From the NCBI RefSeq assembly GCF_013386115.1, contig NZ_JACAOR010000007.1, positions 520,702 to 584,701 on the forward strand: DNA of 64,000 nucleotides, given 5' to 3'. Under the pieces are notes generated by a model. That model was given only the letters and a program-made list of their open reading frames with translations, was not told the origin of the DNA and made no database searches. Made by a program: the position numbers and the translations under genes. This document shows, in pieces, positions 7,123 through 16,269 of the stretch (its first letter is position 1; every line of letters starts with the position of its first letter). The DNA comes from Pseudomonas gingeri. GTDB lineage: Bacteria > Pseudomonadota > Gammaproteobacteria > Pseudomonadales > Pseudomonadaceae.

Positions 7123-9498
7123 TCAGGCCTGGGCCTGGCCTTCAGCCAGGAAGAACCAGGTTTCCAGCACGGTATCGGGATTCAGGGAAACGCTTTCGAT
7201 GCCCTGCTCCATCAGCCACAGCGCCAGGTCCGGGTGATCGGAAGGTCCCTGGCCACAGATGCCGATGTACTTGCCGGCCTTGTTGCACGCCTGGATGGCG
7301 TTGGACAGCAGCTTCTTGACCGCCGGGTTACGCTCGTCGAACAGGTGCGCGATGATCCCGGAGTCGCGGTCCAGCCCCAGGGTCAGCTGGGTCAGGTCGT
7401 TGGAACCGATGGAGAAGCCGTCGAAGTATTCGAGGAACTCATCGGCCAGGATCGCGTTGGAAGGCAGTTCGCACATCATGATCACGCGCAGGCCGCCCTG
7501 GCCGCGGGCCAGGCCATTGGCGGCCAGCAGGTCGACCACCTGGCTGGCTTCGCCGAGGGTACGGACGAACGGCACCATGATCTCGACGTTGGTCAGGCCC
7601 ATTTCGTTGCGCACGCGCTTGAGCGCACGGCACTCGAGTTCGAAGCAGTCGCGGAACGATTCGCTGATGTAGCGCGAGGCACCACGGAAACCCAGCATCG
7701 GGTTTTCTTCTTCCGGCTCGTAGAGCTTGCCGCCGATCAGGTTGGCGTATTCGTTGGACTTGAAGTCCGACAGGCGCACGATGACCTTTTTCGGCCAGAA
7801 CGCGGCAGCCAGGGTGCTGATGCCCTCGACCAGCTTCTCGACATAGAAACCGACCGGATCGTCGTAGCCGGCGATGCGCTTGTCGACGCTTTCCTTGATT
7901 TCCAGCGGCAGCCCGGCGTAGTTCAACAGCGCCTTGGGGTGCACGCCGATCATGCGGTTGATGATGAATTCCAGGCGGGCCAGGCCCACACCGGCGTTCG
8001 GCAACTGCGCGAAGTCGAAGGCGCGGTCCGGGTTGCCGACGTTCATCATGATCTTGAACGGCAGCTCCGGCATGGCATCGACGGAGTTCTTCTTGATATC
8101 GAAGCCCAGTTCGCCTTCGAAGATATAGCCGGTATCGCCTTCGGCACAGGAAACGGTCACGCCCTGGCCGTCTTTCAGCAACTCGGTGGCATTGCCACAC
8201 CCCACGACCGCGGGGATCCCCAGTTCACGGGCGATGATCGCCGCGTGACAGGTACGCCCGCCACGGTTGGTGACGATGGCGCTGGCGCGTTTCATCACCG
8301 GTTCCCAGTCCGGATCGGTCATGTCGGAGACCAGTACGTCACCGGCCTGGACCTTGTCCATCTCGGACACGTCCTTGATGATCCGTACCTTGCCGGCGCC
8401 GATGCGCTGGCCGATGGCGCGACCTTCCACCAGCACGGTGCCGGTTTCCTTGAGCAGGTAGCGCTCCATGACGTTCGCCTGGGTACGGCTCTTCACGGTT
8501 TCCGGACGGGCCTGGACGATGTACAGCTTGCCGTCGTCACCGTCCTTGGCCCACTCGATGTCCATCGGGCACTGGTAGTGCTTCTCGATGATCATCGCCT
8601 GCTTGGCCAGCTCGCTGACTTCGGCATCGCTCAGGCAGAAACGCGCGCGATCGGCCTTGTCGACGTCGACGGTCTTGACCGAACGACCGGCCTTGGCCTC
8701 GTCGCCGTAGATCATCTTGATCGCCTTGCTGCCCAGGTTGCGGCGCAGGATGGCTGGCCGGCCGGCTTCGAGGGTTCCCTTGTGGACGTAGAACTCATCC
8801 GGGTTCACCGCGCCCTGGACGACGGTTTCACCCAGGCCGTAGGCGCCGGTGATGAACACCACGTCACGGAAGCCCGACTCGGTATCGAGGGTGAACATCA
8901 CGCCGGCAGTGCCGGTTTCCGAACGCACCATGCGCTGCACGCCGGCGGACAGGGCCACCAGCTTGTGGTCGAAGCCCTGGTGCACGCGGTAGGAAATGGC
9001 GCGGTCGTTGAACAGCGAGGCAAACACTTCCTTGGCCGCGCGAATGACGTTTTCCACGCCGCGGATGTTCAGGAAGGTTTCCTGCTGGCCGGCGAAGGAG
9101 GCGTCCGGCAGGTCTTCGGCGGTGGCCGAGGAACGCACGGCCACGGCCATGTCCGGATTGCCCGCCGACAGCGTGGCGAAGGCGGTACGGATCTCGGCGT
9201 TGAGCTTCTCGGGGAACTCGGCCTCCATGATCCACTGGCGGATCTGTGCACCGGTTTTCGCCAGGGCGTTGACGTCGTCCACATCCAGCGCATCCAGCGC
9301 GGCATGGATCTGGTCGTTCAGGCCACTGAGTTCGAGAAAATCACGATACGCCTGAGCCGTAGTGGCAAAGCCGCCGGGGACCGACACACCGGCACCCGCG
9401 AGGTTACTGATCATCTCGCCCAGGGATGCGTTCTTGCCCCCTACGTGCTCCACATCATGGACGCCGAGCTTATCGAGGGAAACTACGTACTCTACCAA
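7123..9498 (-). CDS. ppsA: Phosphoenolpyruvate synthase
   Basis: A full-length 791-aa PEP synthase, which makes PEP from pyruvate and ATP during gluconeogenesis. It has an N-terminal ATP-binding domain (GGKNASLGEM, ~20-29; AVRSSATAEDLPDASFAGQQ), a phosphohistidine domain with His418 in GGRTCHAAIIARELG, and a C-terminal pyruvate-binding barrel with Cys748 in GICGQGPSDHPD. All key residues are present. It is divergent from ppsR, whose product controls PpsA by phosphorylating a Thr near the catalytic His; the TCH motif here supplies that Thr. Confidence 0.98.
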   Translation of the reverse strand: MVEYVVSLDKLGVHDVEHVGGKNASLGEMISNLAGAGVSVPGGFATTAQAYRDFLELSGLNDQIHAALDALDVDDVNALAKTGAQIRQWIMEAEFPEKLNAEIRTAFATLSAGNPDMAVAVRSSATAEDLPDASFAGQQETFLNIRGVENVIRAAKEVFASLFNDRAISYRVHQGFDHKLVALSAGVQRMVRSETGTAGVMFTLDTESGFRDVVFITGAYGLGETVVQGAVNPDEFYVHKGTLEAGRPAILRRNLGSKAIKMIYGDEAKAGRSVKTVDVDKADRARFCLSDAEVSELAKQAMIIEKHYQCPMDIEWAKDGDDGKLYIVQARPETVKSRTQANVMERYLLKETGTVLVEGRAIGQRIGAGKVRIIKDVSEMDKVQAGDVLVSDMTDPDWEPVMKRASAIVTNRGGRTCHAAIIARELGIPAVVGCGNATELLKDGQGVTVSCAEGDTGYIFEGELGFDIKKNSVDAMPELPFKIMMNVGNPDRAFDFAQLPNAGVGLARLEFIINRMIGVHPKALLNYAGLPLEIKESVDKRIAGYDDPVGFYVEKLVEGISTLAAAFWPKKVIVRLSDFKSNEYANLIGGKLYEPEEENPMLGFRGASRYISESFRDCFELECRALKRVRNEMGLTNVEIMVPFVRTLGEASQVVDLLAANGLARGQGGLRVIMMCELPSNAILADEFLEYFDGFSIGSNDLTQLTLGLDRDSGIIAHLFDERNPAVKKLLSNAIQACNKAGKYIGICGQGPSDHPDLALWLMEQGIESVSLNPDTVLETWFFLAEGQAQA

Positions 9499-9672
9499 GG
9501 TGATCTCTCCACTAACTGTGTTGGAAAAGCTCAGGAGCGGGCTGCTCTGTGGCAGGTTGATCCGCTATGTGGCCTGGACCTGGAAAATAAGTGAGAATGC
9601 CCGTCATTCCAGATGGGCAAATCGCGCCTATCATATCCAAGAATCGTCATCAGCTTAAGGCCCAAGGTGCAA

Positions 9673-10491
9673 ATGAAACGATCTGCGTTCTTTATCTCCG
9701 ATGGCACCGGCATCACCGCCGAAACCCTGGGTCAAAGCCTGCTGGCGCAGTTCGAAAACATTACCTTCGCCAAATCCACGCAACCTTATATCGACAGCGT
9801 GGAAAAAGCCCGGGCCATGGTCCAGAAGATCAACAATGCCGCCGAAAAGGACGGATTTCGCCCGATCATCTTCGATACCATCGTCAACCAGGACATTCGT
9901 GAGATCCTCGCAACGTCCAATGGTTTCATGATCGACATCTTTTCCACCTTCCTCGCCCCGCTGGAACAGGAGTTGAGCGAACACTCCTCCTACTCCGTGG
10001 GCAAGTCCCACTCCATCGGCGGCAACTCCAACTACATGGAGCGGATCGAGGCGGTGAACTTCGCCCTCGACAACGACGACGGCGCCCGCACCCACTACTA
10101 CGACAAGGCCGACCTGATCCTGGTGGGCGTGTCGCGCTGCGGCAAAACCCCGACCTGCCTGTACATGGCGATGCAGTTCGGCATCCGTGCGGCCAACTAT
10201 CCGCTGACCGAAGACGACATGGAGCGCCTGCAACTGCCGGCCGCCCTGCGCGCCCATCAGCACAAGCTGTTCGGCCTGACCATCGACCCGGATCGCCTCA
10301 CCGCCATCCGCAACGAACGCAAGCCCAACAGCCGCTATTCGAGCTACGCCCAGTGCGAATTCGAAGTGCGCGAAGTGGAAAACCTGTTCCGCCGGGAAAA
10401 TATCCCGCACATCAACTCCACGCATTTTTCCGTGGAAGAGATCTCGGCGAAAATCCTCGTGGAAAAAGGCGTGGAGCGGCGCTTCAAATAA
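9673..10491 (+). CDS. ppsR: PEP synthase regulatory protein (kinase/pyrophosphorylase)
   Basis: A 272-aa DUF299-family protein that switches PEP synthase on and off by ADP-dependent phosphorylation and phosphate-dependent dephosphorylation. Visible motifs are FFISDGTGITAETLG at the N-terminus and the P-loop-like GVSRCGKT at residues 152-159. The ATG at 9673 follows an AAGGTG ribosome site and matches the family N-terminus. It is divergent from ppsA across 174 bp. Its 3' end overlaps the 3' end of the convergent MocR gene by 8 bp. Confidence 0.97.
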   Translation: MKRSAFFISDGTGITAETLGQSLLAQFENITFAKSTQPYIDSVEKARAMVQKINNAAEKDGFRPIIFDTIVNQDIREILATSNGFMIDIFSTFLAPLEQELSEHSSYSVGKSHSIGGNSNYMERIEAVNFALDNDDGARTHYYDKADLILVGVSRCGKTPTCLYMAMQFGIRAANYPLTEDDMERLQLPAALRAHQHKLFGLTIDPDRLTAIRNERKPNSRYSSYAQCEFEVREVENLFRRENIPHINSTHFSVEEISAKILVEKGVERRFK

Positions 10492-11911
10492 CCTGGCCGG
10501 GCAGGCGATCCTGCTCGAGTACCTGGGCCAGCGCCGCGAACCCGGCCTGCAATTGCCGGTCGTCCCCCGTGGTATTGCACACGCTGGCCCGCACGCACTG
10601 GGCCGCCGCGCCATGACCGACGGCAAAGAGTTCCGCCGTGGCGATCAGATAACCGCGCTCCTTGAGCGCCGACTCCACTTCCGAGGCGCGCAGCGATTGC
10701 GGCACGCTGATCCAGAAATGCGGACTGTTGGCGTGAGTGCGGTACTCCAGCCCCGCCAGCAAGCCCTCGACCAGTGCCTTGCGCCGGCTGATCTCCACCA
10801 CTTGCCGCGCCAGCAACGCCTGCGCATCGCCGTCTTCGATCCACTGCGCCGCCAGCTCATGCATCAACGGCGTGGCCATCCAGCAACTGGCCCGCAGGCC
10901 ACCGGCCAGCCGTGCGATCAGCGCCTGCGGCCCATGCACGTAGCCGACCCGCAGTCCGGCGGCCACCGCCTTGCTCAGGCTGCCGATCAGGATGGTGCGC
11001 TCCGGGGCGAAAAAGCTCAGCGGCTCCGGCCGGTCCTGCACCAGCACACCATGGGTTTCATCCTCGATAATCAGCAGATTGTGCCGGCGACAGACCTCGA
11101 CCAGTGCCTGGCGCCGCTCGAACGATTGCACGCTGGCGATCGGATTCTGCAAGGTCGGCGTGCAATACAACGCCGAAATCCGATGGCCGCGGCAGGCCTC
11201 TTCGACGGCTTGCGGCAACAGGCCCTCGGCATCCATTTCGACGCCGATCAGGCGGATGCCCAGCAAGCGCGCCGCACTGATCAGGCCCGGATAACTCAGG
11301 TTTTCCGTGACCAGCGTATCCCCCGATTTCAATAACCCGAGCATCGCACTGAGCAGGCCGTGCTGGCCGCCGTTGACGCACACCACCTGCTGCGCACTGG
11401 CGACAAAGCCGCCATGGCTCAACCACCGGGCACCGGCCTGGCGATGCCGCTCGAATCCGACCTCCGGGGCATAGTTGGCCAACGCGGCGAGCACCTGCGG
11501 ATCACTCGCCAGGGCCTGCAGGCTGCGGGCAAAACACTCGGCCTCGGCACCGGGAATATGCGTGTTGCGGCTCATGTCGAAATACGCGTGGACGCCCTCG
11601 CCGGGATGGCGAAAACCCCGGTCGCGCTGCTGCTCGCGGGCACGATCACGAACAAAGGTGCCGTCGCCGATCCGCGCCACCACCCTGCCCAGGCGTTCCA
11701 GTTCGCCATAGGCACGACTGACGGTAGCCACCGTGACCCCCAGTTGATCGGACAGCCGTCGATGGGGCGGCAGCTTGGTGCCGGGGGCAATGACGCCTTC
11801 CTCGATGCCCCGCTCGATCACATCGCTGATGCGCTTGTACTTGAGGCCCTGGCCGTCCAGCAATCCGGCGCGCAACATTGGCACCATGTCATTATAGTTT
11901 TTGACAGTCAT
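10484..11911 (-). CDS. MocR-type regulator (GntR helix-turn-helix fused to PLP aminotransferase domain)
   Basis: From the ATG at 11911, preceded by a GAGG ribosome site, the protein is 475 aa. Residues ~15-85 are a GntR winged helix (LPPHRRLSDQLGVTVATVSRAYGELE). The rest is a fold-type I aminotransferase domain with the PLP lysine at ~314 in SLSKAVAAGLRVGY. MocR proteins bind PLP as a sensor and usually regulate the divergent neighbour, here the EamA transporter 92 bp away. The ligand and regulated function are unknown; vitamin B6, amino-acid or GABA responses are known in the family. Confidence 0.93.
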   Translation of the reverse strand: MTVKNYNDMVPMLRAGLLDGQGLKYKRISDVIERGIEEGVIAPGTKLPPHRRLSDQLGVTVATVSRAYGELERLGRVVARIGDGTFVRDRAREQQRDRGFRHPGEGVHAYFDMSRNTHIPGAEAECFARSLQALASDPQVLAALANYAPEVGFERHRQAGARWLSHGGFVASAQQVVCVNGGQHGLLSAMLGLLKSGDTLVTENLSYPGLISAARLLGIRLIGVEMDAEGLLPQAVEEACRGHRISALYCTPTLQNPIASVQSFERRQALVEVCRRHNLLIIEDETHGVLVQDRPEPLSFFAPERTILIGSLSKAVAAGLRVGYVHGPQALIARLAGGLRASCWMATPLMHELAAQWIEDGDAQALLARQVVEISRRKALVEGLLAGLEYRTHANSPHFWISVPQSLRASEVESALKERGYLIATAELFAVGHGAAAQCVRASVCNTTGDDRQLQAGFAALAQVLEQDRLPGQVI

Positions 11912-12003
11912 TGGCGACCTCAATACTGTGAATTTACCCATTCAATGACTCATTCTAGCCGATTGAACAGTTTATTCACGCTGTTTTTGGGAGAAATGAC
12001 ACC

Positions 12004-12945
12004 ATGTCAATTTCAGCCAGCCTTGCCACCCCTCGCCCCGAACGGCACCGCTACCTCACCGCCCTGCTGACCAGCGTGCTGTTCCTGGTTGTCTGCCTGT
12101 GCTGGGGCACCACCTGGCTGGGAATCAAGATCGCCGTGGAAAGCGTCCCGCCCCTGACCGCCGCCGGACTGCGCTTCCTGATCGCCTTCCCGCTGTTCCT
12201 CGGCTTTGCCGCCTGGCGCCGGGAACCGCTGTGGTTTCCCCGGGAACGCCGTGGCTTCTTCGTGTTCGTCACCCTCGGCTATTTCAGCCTGCCGTATTAC
12301 CTGCTGAACTACGGCGAACTGCATGTTTCTTCGGGCCTGACCGCACTGCTGTTCAGTTGCATGCCGGTGTTCATCCTGATTTTCTCGGCGTTGTTCCTGC
12401 GGGAAAAGATCTACCTGTCCCAGGTCTGCGGAATTGTCGTGGGGTTTGCCAGCCTGTTCATGATCCTGCGCAGCCAGGGCCTGCGCCTGGATCACGCCGA
12501 ACTGTTCGGGGTACTGGCGATCCTGGCGACGGCGGTGATGCACGCCTTGTGCTACGTGATCACCAAGCAGAAGGGCCAGGCCATCAGCGTGATCACCTAC
12601 AACACCCTGCCCATCGGCATTGCCGGCCTGATGCTGTTTGTCGCGGGGCTCGCGCTCGAATCGCCGCAGTTCGGCACCATCACCCCACGTTCCTGGGGCG
12701 CGCTGCTCTACCTGGGGCTGGTCGCCTCGGTCGGGGGATTTCTCGTCTACTTCCTGCTGCTCAAGCGGCTGAGCCCGGTGATCCTGTCGTTCGTCTTCAT
12801 CATCTTCCCGGTGTTCGCCGTGCTGATCGGCGCCTGGTACGAAAACCTGCCGGTGTCCCGGGACCTGATGCTGTATTCGGCGACCCTGCTGATCGGCTTT
12901 GCGATCACCAAGTTGCCGCTGGAGAAATACCTGGCAGCCCGGTGA
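12004..12945 (+). CDS. EamA/DMT-superfamily transporter
   Basis: A 313-aa integral membrane protein with about ten helices and two EamA repeats; the WGTTWLGIKIAVESVPP motif opens the first. Such proteins usually export amino acids or small metabolites, or take up vitamers. It is divergent from a MocR regulator, so it is probably controlled by PLP-related or amino-acid signals. Its substrate cannot be deduced. REP elements begin 30 bp after the stop. Confidence 0.9.
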   Translation: MSISASLATPRPERHRYLTALLTSVLFLVVCLCWGTTWLGIKIAVESVPPLTAAGLRFLIAFPLFLGFAAWRREPLWFPRERRGFFVFVTLGYFSLPYYLLNYGELHVSSGLTALLFSCMPVFILIFSALFLREKIYLSQVCGIVVGFASLFMILRSQGLRLDHAELFGVLAILATAVMHALCYVITKQKGQAISVITYNTLPIGIAGLMLFVAGLALESPQFGTITPRSWGALLYLGLVASVGGFLVYFLLLKRLSPVILSFVFIIFPVFAVLIGAWYENLPVSRDLMLYSATLLIGFAITKLPLEKYLAAR

Positions 12946-12975
12946 GGTCCTTGGGCCTTGCGGCGCTTTCCAGGG

Positions 12976-13213
12976 CCTCATCGCCGGCAAGCCGGCTCCT
13001 ACAAAGTAGCGTCATGCTCGAATCCTGTAGGAGCTGGCTTGCCAGCGATGAGGCCCTTGAGGCTTGCGATGCCTGTACGAACGCCATCGCCAGCAAGCCG
13101 GCTCCTACAAAGTAGCGTCGCGCTCGAATCCTGTAGGAGCTGGCTTGCCGGCGATGAAGCCCTTGAGGCTTGCGGTGCCGGTACGAACGCCATCGCCGGC
13201 AAGCCGACGCCTA
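12976..13213. repeat. REP cluster between the EamA gene and prpD (five units)
   Basis: Five REP cores in alternating orientation, near 12976-13004, 13026-13050, 13083-13111, 13132-13156 and 13190-13213, all variants of GTAGGAGCYGGCTTGCCRGC. The last unit runs into the prpD stop codon: its TAG equals the TAG of the repeat's usual GTAGG end. Confidence 0.88.
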
Positions 13214-14695
13214 GATCACGAACAGATCGACAAAGCGCTGTACCGGCGTGGCCTCCAGCCGCGCCTGGTCCTTGCACAGGGCGAGGATTTCAGCACTGCG
13301 CCGGGCGGTGAAGCGCGTCGCCAGGTTGGCCTTGAACTTGTCTTCCAGCAACGGTATGCCCTCGGCCCGGCGCCGACGATGGCCGATCGGGTACTCCACC
13401 GCCACCTGCCCGGTGGCGCTGCCATCCTTGAAGAACACCTGCACGGCATTGGCGATCGAACGCTTGTCCGGCTCCAGGTATTCGCGGGTATAACGCGGAT
13501 CCTCGACTATCACCATCTTCTCGCGCAACACATCGATGATCGGATGGGCCGCGTGGAAATCATCCTCGTAGTGCTCGGCCACCAGGTTGCCGAAAGCCAA
13601 CGGCACCGCCGTCATGTACTGGAGACAGTGGTCACGGTCGGCGGCATTGGCCAGCTGGCCGACCTTGGAAATGATGCGGATCGCCGACTCATGGGTGGTG
13701 ATGACGATCCGGTCGATCTCATGCAGCCGGTTCCTGACCAGCGGATGCAGGATCACCGCCGCCTCGCAGGCGGTCTGGGCATGGAACTCGGCCGGGAAGC
13801 TGATCTTGAACAGCACGTTTTCCATGACGTAGCTGCCGTACCCCTGGGACAGGCTGAAACCGCGCTTGTCCGCGGGCTTGAGCGCCAGGTCCTTGTTGGT
13901 GTGGCTGAACAGCACGTCGTAGAACCCCCATTGCGGCGCGCTCAATACCCCGGGAATGCCCATTTCCCCACGCAGGGCGATATCCGCCAGGCGTACGCCA
14001 CGACTGGTGGCATCGCCCGCCGCCCAGGATTTGCGCGAGCCGGCATTCGGCGCATGACGATAGGTACGCAGTGCCTGGCCATCGACAAAGGCATGGGACA
14101 GCGCCGCCAGCAACTGCTCACGGCTGGCGCCCATCAACCTGGCGGTGACGGCGGTAGAGGCGACTTTCACCAGCAACACATGATCGAGGCCGACCCGGTT
14201 GAACGAGTTTTCCAGAGCGATCACCCCCTGGATTTCATGAGCCATGATCATCGCTTCCAGCACCGTGCGCACGGTCAGCGGCGCCTCGCCACTGGCCAGG
14301 CGCTTCTGCGACAGATGATCGGCCACCGCGAGAATCCCGCCGAGATTATCCGAAGGATGGCCCCACTCGGCCGCCAGCCAGGTGTCGTTGTAGTCGAGCC
14401 AACGGACGATGCAACCGATATCCCAGGCGGCCTTGACCGGGTCCAGGCAAAAGCGGGTGCCGGGAACCCTGGCCCCGAACGGTACCACGGTGCCCTCCAC
14501 CAGCGGCCCCAGGTGCTTGGTGCACTCGGGAAAGCGCAGGGCCAGGAGGCCGCAACCCAAAGTATCCATCAGGCAGTTGCGGGCGGTATCCAGCGCCTCC
14601 GGCGACTCGATGCGGTAATCGAGCACATAGTCGGCGATGTCCTGCAGGACCTGGTCGTAGTCGGGACGGTTGTTCAGATCAACGTTGGCGCTCAT
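13211..14695 (-). CDS. prpD: 2-methylcitrate dehydratase PrpD
   Basis: A 494-aa MmgE/PrpD-family protein that dehydrates 2-methylcitrate to 2-methylaconitate in propionate breakdown. Recognisable segments include LMDTLGCGLLALRFPECTKHLGP near the N-terminus and a conserved MIMAHEIQGVIALENSFN stretch. Length is normal. It is the last gene of the prp operon, separated from prpF by 220 bp with a REP pair. Because acnD/prpF are also present, dehydration may be redundant or stereospecifically split. Confidence 0.95.
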   Translation of the reverse strand: MSANVDLNNRPDYDQVLQDIADYVLDYRIESPEALDTARNCLMDTLGCGLLALRFPECTKHLGPLVEGTVVPFGARVPGTRFCLDPVKAAWDIGCIVRWLDYNDTWLAAEWGHPSDNLGGILAVADHLSQKRLASGEAPLTVRTVLEAMIMAHEIQGVIALENSFNRVGLDHVLLVKVASTAVTARLMGASREQLLAALSHAFVDGQALRTYRHAPNAGSRKSWAAGDATSRGVRLADIALRGEMGIPGVLSAPQWGFYDVLFSHTNKDLALKPADKRGFSLSQGYGSYVMENVLFKISFPAEFHAQTACEAAVILHPLVRNRLHEIDRIVITTHESAIRIISKVGQLANAADRDHCLQYMTAVPLAFGNLVAEHYEDDFHAAHPIIDVLREKMVIVEDPRYTREYLEPDKRSIANAVQVFFKDGSATGQVAVEYPIGHRRRRAEGIPLLEDKFKANLATRFTARRSAEILALCKDQARLEATPVQRFVDLFVI

Positions 14696-14799
14696 CTTCG
14701 ATTCACTCCGCTAGCGGTGTATGGGGTCGGTTCGGGCCTCGGGTTCAAGACTGATAACGGTTTATCAAACGACTTATTATTCTGGACGGTGCGCTTTCA

Positions 14800-14882
14800 T
14801 GTAGGAGCCGGCTCGCTGGCGATGAGGCCCGCGAGCCTTGCATTGCCTGATCGGCCATCATCGCCGGCAAGCCGGCTCCCAC
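14800..14882. repeat. REP pair between prpF and prpD
   Basis: Two inverted REP cores, 14800-14825 and 14859-14882, with the GTAGGAGCCGGCT and AAGCCGGCTCCCAC ends. They lie inside the prp operon. Confidence 0.85.
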
Positions 14883-14915
14883 GGGTTTTGTGCTTCACCA
14901 CAAAATCCCGAGCCC

Positions 14916-16106
14916 TCAGAAGGCATCACCGGGCACACGTACCCAGCCTTCCATCAGCACCCGCGCACTGCGACTCATGATGGCCTTGACCACGCTCCAT
15001 TCACCGTCGACCAGGGTCGCCTCGGCACCGACACGCAAGGCGCCCGACGGATGCCCGAAGCGCACCGAACTGCGCGCGCCACCGCCCGCCGCCAGGTTGA
15101 CCAGGGTGCCGGGGATCGCCGCGGCCGTACCGATGGCCACGGCCGCCGTGCCCATCATGGCGTGATGCAGCTTGCCCATGGACAACGCCCGCACCAGCAG
15201 GTCGAGGTCGCCCGCCGCCACCGGCTTGCCACTCGACGCGGTATAGCTGGCCGGCGGGGCGACAAAGGCCACCTTCGGTGTGTGCTGACGCTTGGCCGCC
15301 TCGTCGATATGCTCGATCAACCCCATGCGTACCGCACCGTAGGCGCGGATCGTCTCGAACATCGCCAGGGCCTTGGGATCGCCATTGATATCGCCCTGCA
15401 ACTCGCTGCCGGTGTAGCCGATATCCGCCGCATTGACGAAGATGGTCGGGATACCGGCGTTGATCAGGGTCGCCTTGAAGGTGCCGACACCCGGCACTTC
15501 GAGGTCGTCCACCAGATTGCCGGTGGGAAACATCGAACCGCCCGCGCCCTCTTCCTCGGCCGCCGGGTCCATGAATTCGAGTTGCACCTCAGCGGCGGGA
15601 AAGGTCACGCCGTCGAGTTCGAAATCGCCGGTTTCCTGGACCTGCCCCTCGGTGATCGGTACATGGGCAATGATGGTCTTGCCGATATTCACCTGCCAGA
15701 TCCTCACCACCGCCACGCCGTTGCGCGGAATACGCGCGGCATCCACCAGGCCGGCGCTGATGGCGAACGAACCGACCGCCGCCGACAGGTTGCCGCAGTT
15801 GCCGCTCCAGTCGATAAACGGTTTGTCGATCGATACCTGGCCGAACAGGTAGTCGACATCGTGGCCGGCCTTGATGCTCCTGGACAGGATCACCGTCTTG
15901 CTGGTGCTGGAGGTGGCTCCGCCCATGCCGTCGATCTGCTTTTCATACGGGTCGGGGCTGCCGATCACCCGCAACAGCAAAGCATCCCGTGCCGCACCGG
16001 GCAGTTGTGCCGCTTCCGGCAGGTCGTCGAGGTTGAAGAACACCCCTTTGCTGGTACCGCCACGCATATAGGTGGCGGGAATCCTGATTTGCGCTGCATG
16101 GGCCAT
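14916..16106 (-). CDS. prpF: 2-methylaconitate cis-trans isomerase PrpF
   Basis: A 396-aa PrpF-family protein. The start at 16106 has an AGGAG ribosome site 5 nt upstream, and the N-terminus IRIPATYMRGGTSKGVFF is characteristic. IDWSGNCGNLSAAVG and the C-terminal ARSSVRFGHPSG segment match the DAP-epimerase-like fold. It isomerises the 2-methylaconitate isomer produced by AcnD. It sits between acnD and prpD, as expected for the AcnD/PrpF variant of the pathway. Confidence 0.95.
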   Translation of the reverse strand: MAHAAQIRIPATYMRGGTSKGVFFNLDDLPEAAQLPGAARDALLLRVIGSPDPYEKQIDGMGGATSSTSKTVILSRSIKAGHDVDYLFGQVSIDKPFIDWSGNCGNLSAAVGSFAISAGLVDAARIPRNGVAVVRIWQVNIGKTIIAHVPITEGQVQETGDFELDGVTFPAAEVQLEFMDPAAEEEGAGGSMFPTGNLVDDLEVPGVGTFKATLINAGIPTIFVNAADIGYTGSELQGDINGDPKALAMFETIRAYGAVRMGLIEHIDEAAKRQHTPKVAFVAPPASYTASSGKPVAAGDLDLLVRALSMGKLHHAMMGTAAVAIGTAAAIPGTLVNLAAGGGARSSVRFGHPSGALRVGAEATLVDGEWSVVKAIMSRSARVLMEGWVRVPGDAF

Positions 16107-16157
16107 GAAATCTCCTGTTGGGGTCTGGACGTGGCGCGATTTCGCGACGCCCCCCTC

Positions 16158-16185
16158 TGTAGGAGCCGGCTTGCTGGCGATGGCG
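16158..16185. repeat. Single REP between acnD and prpF
   Basis: One REP core, TGTAGGAGCCGGCTTGCTGG, in the 163-bp gap between acnD and prpF. No inverted partner is visible. Confidence 0.8.
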
Positions 16186-16269
16186 GCGCTGAATCCTGCA
16201 TCGCCATCACTGACAGACCGACCCGTCATGAACAAGGCCGGGGCTTCGTTCGCCGCCCCGGCAACACCT

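Noticed and set aside
7030..9594. Plus-strand open frame of 854 codons across ppsA
   Set aside because: It is antisense to ppsA, which has all catalytic motifs; the composition is His/Asp/Gln/Gly-rich and no domain is recognisable.
12976..13213. CRISPR-like regular repeats
   Set aside because: Units alternate in orientation, have unequal spacing and match REP cores; no cas gene is nearby.
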